The notes beneath the pieces are model-generated. The model had not been told where the DNA came from and ran no database searches. It was given only the letters and a program-made list of their open reading frames with translations. A stretch of DNA of 64,000 nucleotides from Methanoculleus bourgensis MS2 (GTDB taxonomy: Archaea > Halobacteriota > Methanomicrobia > Methanomicrobiales > Methanoculleaceae): NCBI RefSeq assembly GCF_000304355.2, contig NC_018227.2, forward strand, positions 2,480,001 to 2,544,000, in the 5' to 3' direction. Shown one piece after another: positions 62,113 through 64,000 of this stretch; the stretch's first letter is position 1; the number at the start of each line of letters is the position of its first letter. The translations under genes were made by a program, and so were the position numbers.

Positions 62113-63141
62113 TTGCCAGTAGAAATTGTCACAGATAAAGAGACGTGGGATACGTTCATCGATGCCAGCCCATCCGGTCTCTTATTCCACAGGTGGGATT
62201 TCCTAAAGATTACGGAGCAGCATACCGGGTATACAGCCCTTCCCTACGGGATCTACAAGGGCAGAGAACTCGTCGCTGTCTGCCCGCTCTTCTGCAGGCG
62301 GAGGGGGGGTTTCTCTGTCGTGCTCTCCCCTCCGCCCATGCAGGCAGTTATCCCCTACCTGGGCATCGTGATGAACAGGGACTACGCGGCGGCGAAGCAG
62401 AGCAAAAAGGAGTCGACACTGCAGGTGGTCACCGGAGGACTCCGGGAAGTTATCGGCGACCTCTCGCCAAACTACCTCTCGATAAAACTCGTCCCTGACT
62501 ACCATGATATCCGCCAGTTCATCTGGGACGGTTACCAGACCCGGATCAACTACTCCTACACGATCGATCTTGCCCCTCCCCTGGAGACCCTCTGGAAGAA
62601 CCTGAACGGGAAGTTACGGACAAACCTCCGTAAGTTTGAGAAGCACGGGTACTACCTGGAGGAGGGGGACGACCTCACATTGCTCTACGAGACGATACGT
62701 CAGCGGTTCAGCCAGCCGGATATGGACATCCCGATGATCACACAACGCTACTTCGAGGATATCTTCCGGGCGTATCCCGATCACGTCCATGTCTATCACC
62801 TCTACGACCGGGACGGAGACCTCAGGGGCGTCGGCACAACCCAGGAGTACAATCGGTATCTCCTCTGGGTCGGAGGCCCGAAGATCGATGGCACATCGGC
62901 AAACGAGTACCTCCAGTGGCTCCTGCTCAGGGACGCGAAAGAGAAGGGTTTCCGGGAGTTTGAGAATACGGGTGCGAATAACCCGAACCTGAACATGCAC
63001 AAGGCGAAGTACAACCCGGACCTCTCCATTCATCTTGAGGTGAGCAGAGTGGATGCCATGGGGAGGGCGGCAGAGTGGGTCTACAGCAATATCGTCAACA
63101 GGCCCTGGGTTAAGAAGAGGATGGTCCCCTACATCGAGTGA
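62113..63141 (+). CDS. FemAB/GNAT-fold peptidyltransferase-like protein (paralogue 2)
   Basis: 342 residues from a TTG at 62113 (ribosome site GAAGAAGAG close by). It aligns over its whole length with paralogue 1: SPSGLLFHRWDFLKIT, SPPPMQAVIPYLG, QSKKESTLQVV, LSPNYLSIKLVPDYHDIRQF, NEYLQWLLLRDAKEKGF and ENTGANNPNLNMHKAKYNPDL. Its C-terminus is a little longer (KKRMVPYIE) than that of paralogue 1. Three tandem copies with separate promoters suggest different acceptors or sequential additions. Confidence 0.75.
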   Translation: MPVEIVTDKETWDTFIDASPSGLLFHRWDFLKITEQHTGYTALPYGIYKGRELVAVCPLFCRRRGGFSVVLSPPPMQAVIPYLGIVMNRDYAAAKQSKKESTLQVVTGGLREVIGDLSPNYLSIKLVPDYHDIRQFIWDGYQTRINYSYTIDLAPPLETLWKNLNGKLRTNLRKFEKHGYYLEEGDDLTLLYETIRQRFSQPDMDIPMITQRYFEDIFRAYPDHVHVYHLYDRDGDLRGVGTTQEYNRYLLWVGGPKIDGTSANEYLQWLLLRDAKEKGFREFENTGANNPNLNMHKAKYNPDLSIHLEVSRVDAMGRAAEWVYSNIVNRPWVKKRMVPYIE

Positions 63142-63233
63142 GCGCATGCACCAGGCTGGCCCCATGCGGCCCGGGCCGCCTCTGGATCCCGGGGGAACAG
63201 TACAGACCCCTATAATTGACGGACAGCCAGGGA

Positions 63234-63246
63234 AGGGTATAAATAT
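63234..63246 (+). promoter_or_regulatory. TATA box of FemAB-like gene 3
   Basis: GGGTATAAATATG, 65-75 bases before the start at 63310. Confidence 0.6.
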
Positions 63247-63309
63247 GCCTTTGAGGTATCCTGCAACGGATGCGGTCTGGCATGACCGATAGGCCGGAAG
63301 TCAGGATCT

Positions 63310-64000
63310 ATGGCGCTCGAACTCGTAAACGACAGGGAAATCTGGGATGCGTTCGTTGATGCAAGCCCTTACGGGCTGCTTTTCCACAAGTGGGACTACA
63401 TAACGGTCACCGCACGGCATACGGGCTACCGGCTGCTTCCCTATGGGATCTACAGGGGGGATGAACCTGTCTGTCTCGCGCCGCTCTACTTCAGGAGCAC
63501 GCACGGGGTAAAGACGCTCTTCTCGCCGCCGCCCATGCAGGCGGTCATCCCCTACCAGGGTCTCATCCCGTCAGGGGAGTTTGATACGCTGAAGCAGAGC
63601 AAGAGGGAGGGGGTCATGGACCTCATCGCGAGCGACCTCTCTGCAGAGATCGACGCGATCTCACCGCACTACCTCTCCCTGACCTTCGTGCCGGGTCTCG
63701 TCGACGTCAGACAGTTTCTCTGGAGGGGGTATACCGCGAAGGTCCGCTACACCTACACGATCGATCTTGTGCAGCCGGTCGAAGCGATCTGGGGCGGTTT
63801 CCATAGCAAGTTGCGCAGCAAGATCTGGAAGGCCGAAGAGGCCGGAATGGATCTCGTGCGGAGCAGAGACATCTCGGCGCTGTATACCTCGATTGCCGAA
63901 CGGTTCAGCCAGCCGGATATGAACATCCCGATGATCAGCAGACGCTACTTTGAGGACCTTTTCCGAGCATACCCGGATCATCTTGCGGCCTACTACCTCT
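63310..64000 (+). CDS. FemAB/GNAT-fold peptidyltransferase-like protein (paralogue 3), partial
   Basis: About 230 residues from the ATG at 63310 to the window edge. The reading begins MALELVNDREIWDAFVDASP and continues LLFHKWDYITVTARHTG, FSPPPMQAVIPYQG, LKQSKREGVMDLI, ISPHYLSLTFVPGLVDVRQF and FSQPDMNIPMISRRYFEDLF. It is closer to paralogue 2 (which shares RFSQPDM-IPMI-RYFED) than to paralogue 1. The catalytic C-terminal GNAT half is mostly outside the window. Confidence 0.75.
   Translation, partial: MALELVNDREIWDAFVDASPYGLLFHKWDYITVTARHTGYRLLPYGIYRGDEPVCLAPLYFRSTHGVKTLFSPPPMQAVIPYQGLIPSGEFDTLKQSKREGVMDLIASDLSAEIDAISPHYLSLTFVPGLVDVRQFLWRGYTAKVRYTYTIDLVQPVEAIWGGFHSKLRSKIWKAEEAGMDLVRSRDISALYTSIAERFSQPDMNIPMISRRYFEDLFRAYPDHLAAYYL

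Overview
The window is GC-rich DNA from a methanogenic archaeon, most likely a Methanoculleus-like member of the Methanomicrobiales. Three things support this. There is an F420-dependent secondary alcohol dehydrogenase (Adf) whose signature residues fall at the positions known for the Methanoculleus enzyme. Secreted proteins carry archaeal PKD, PEGA, DUF3344 and PGF-type sorting features. Promoters are archaeal TATA boxes at short distances from starts. No rRNA, tRNA or CRISPR array was seen.

Layout. 1-5070: minus-strand housekeeping block (topA start, gatB, gatA, gatC) and an asparagine-synthase-like gene broken at a G8 run. 5.3-9.3 kb: a membrane gate protein, then an accessory stretch with small winged-helix regulators, an IS200/IS605-type right end, a MITE copy and a relic of a cobN 3' end. 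9.3-14.2 kb: a DrrAB-like exporter, then a metal-uptake operon headed by an FmdE-like protein. 14.6-25.6 kb: three secreted proteins, two of them very large and repeat-rich. 25.8-28.0 kb: a decayed region with a degraded FrhD-like protease, a transposase fragment, and an ABC ATPase relic split by a MITE. 28.0-38.0 kb: a cobalt/corrinoid-type operon (sorting-signal protein, binding protein, permease, ATPase, CobN), followed by a fused ChlI/ChlD chelatase partner. Then purB on the other strand.

41.1-49.1 kb, minus strand, is the most striking part. It is an operon acsB-acsD-acsC-RACo-core methionine synthase-cooC, with corA directly behind it. The acetyl-CoA synthase is the full-length bacterial AcsB type, not the short archaeal CdhC, with all six A-cluster cysteines at exact bacterial spacing. 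The corrinoid protein subunits are also of bacterial size and are accompanied by a bacterial-type reductive activator. No CO dehydrogenase catalytic subunit and no methyltransferase are in the window, so these must come from elsewhere. A divergent HTH-triple-PAS protein lies across the shared promoter region and may control the operon.

51.5-64.0 kb: adf with a cupin gene, a second corA, a small membrane protein, an IS1634-like insertion sequence, a capA/capK-like pair, and three tandem FemAB-like transferase paralogues (the third runs off the window). The paralogues are separated by MITE-rich spacers. Three families of dispersed non-coding repeats recur through the spacers.
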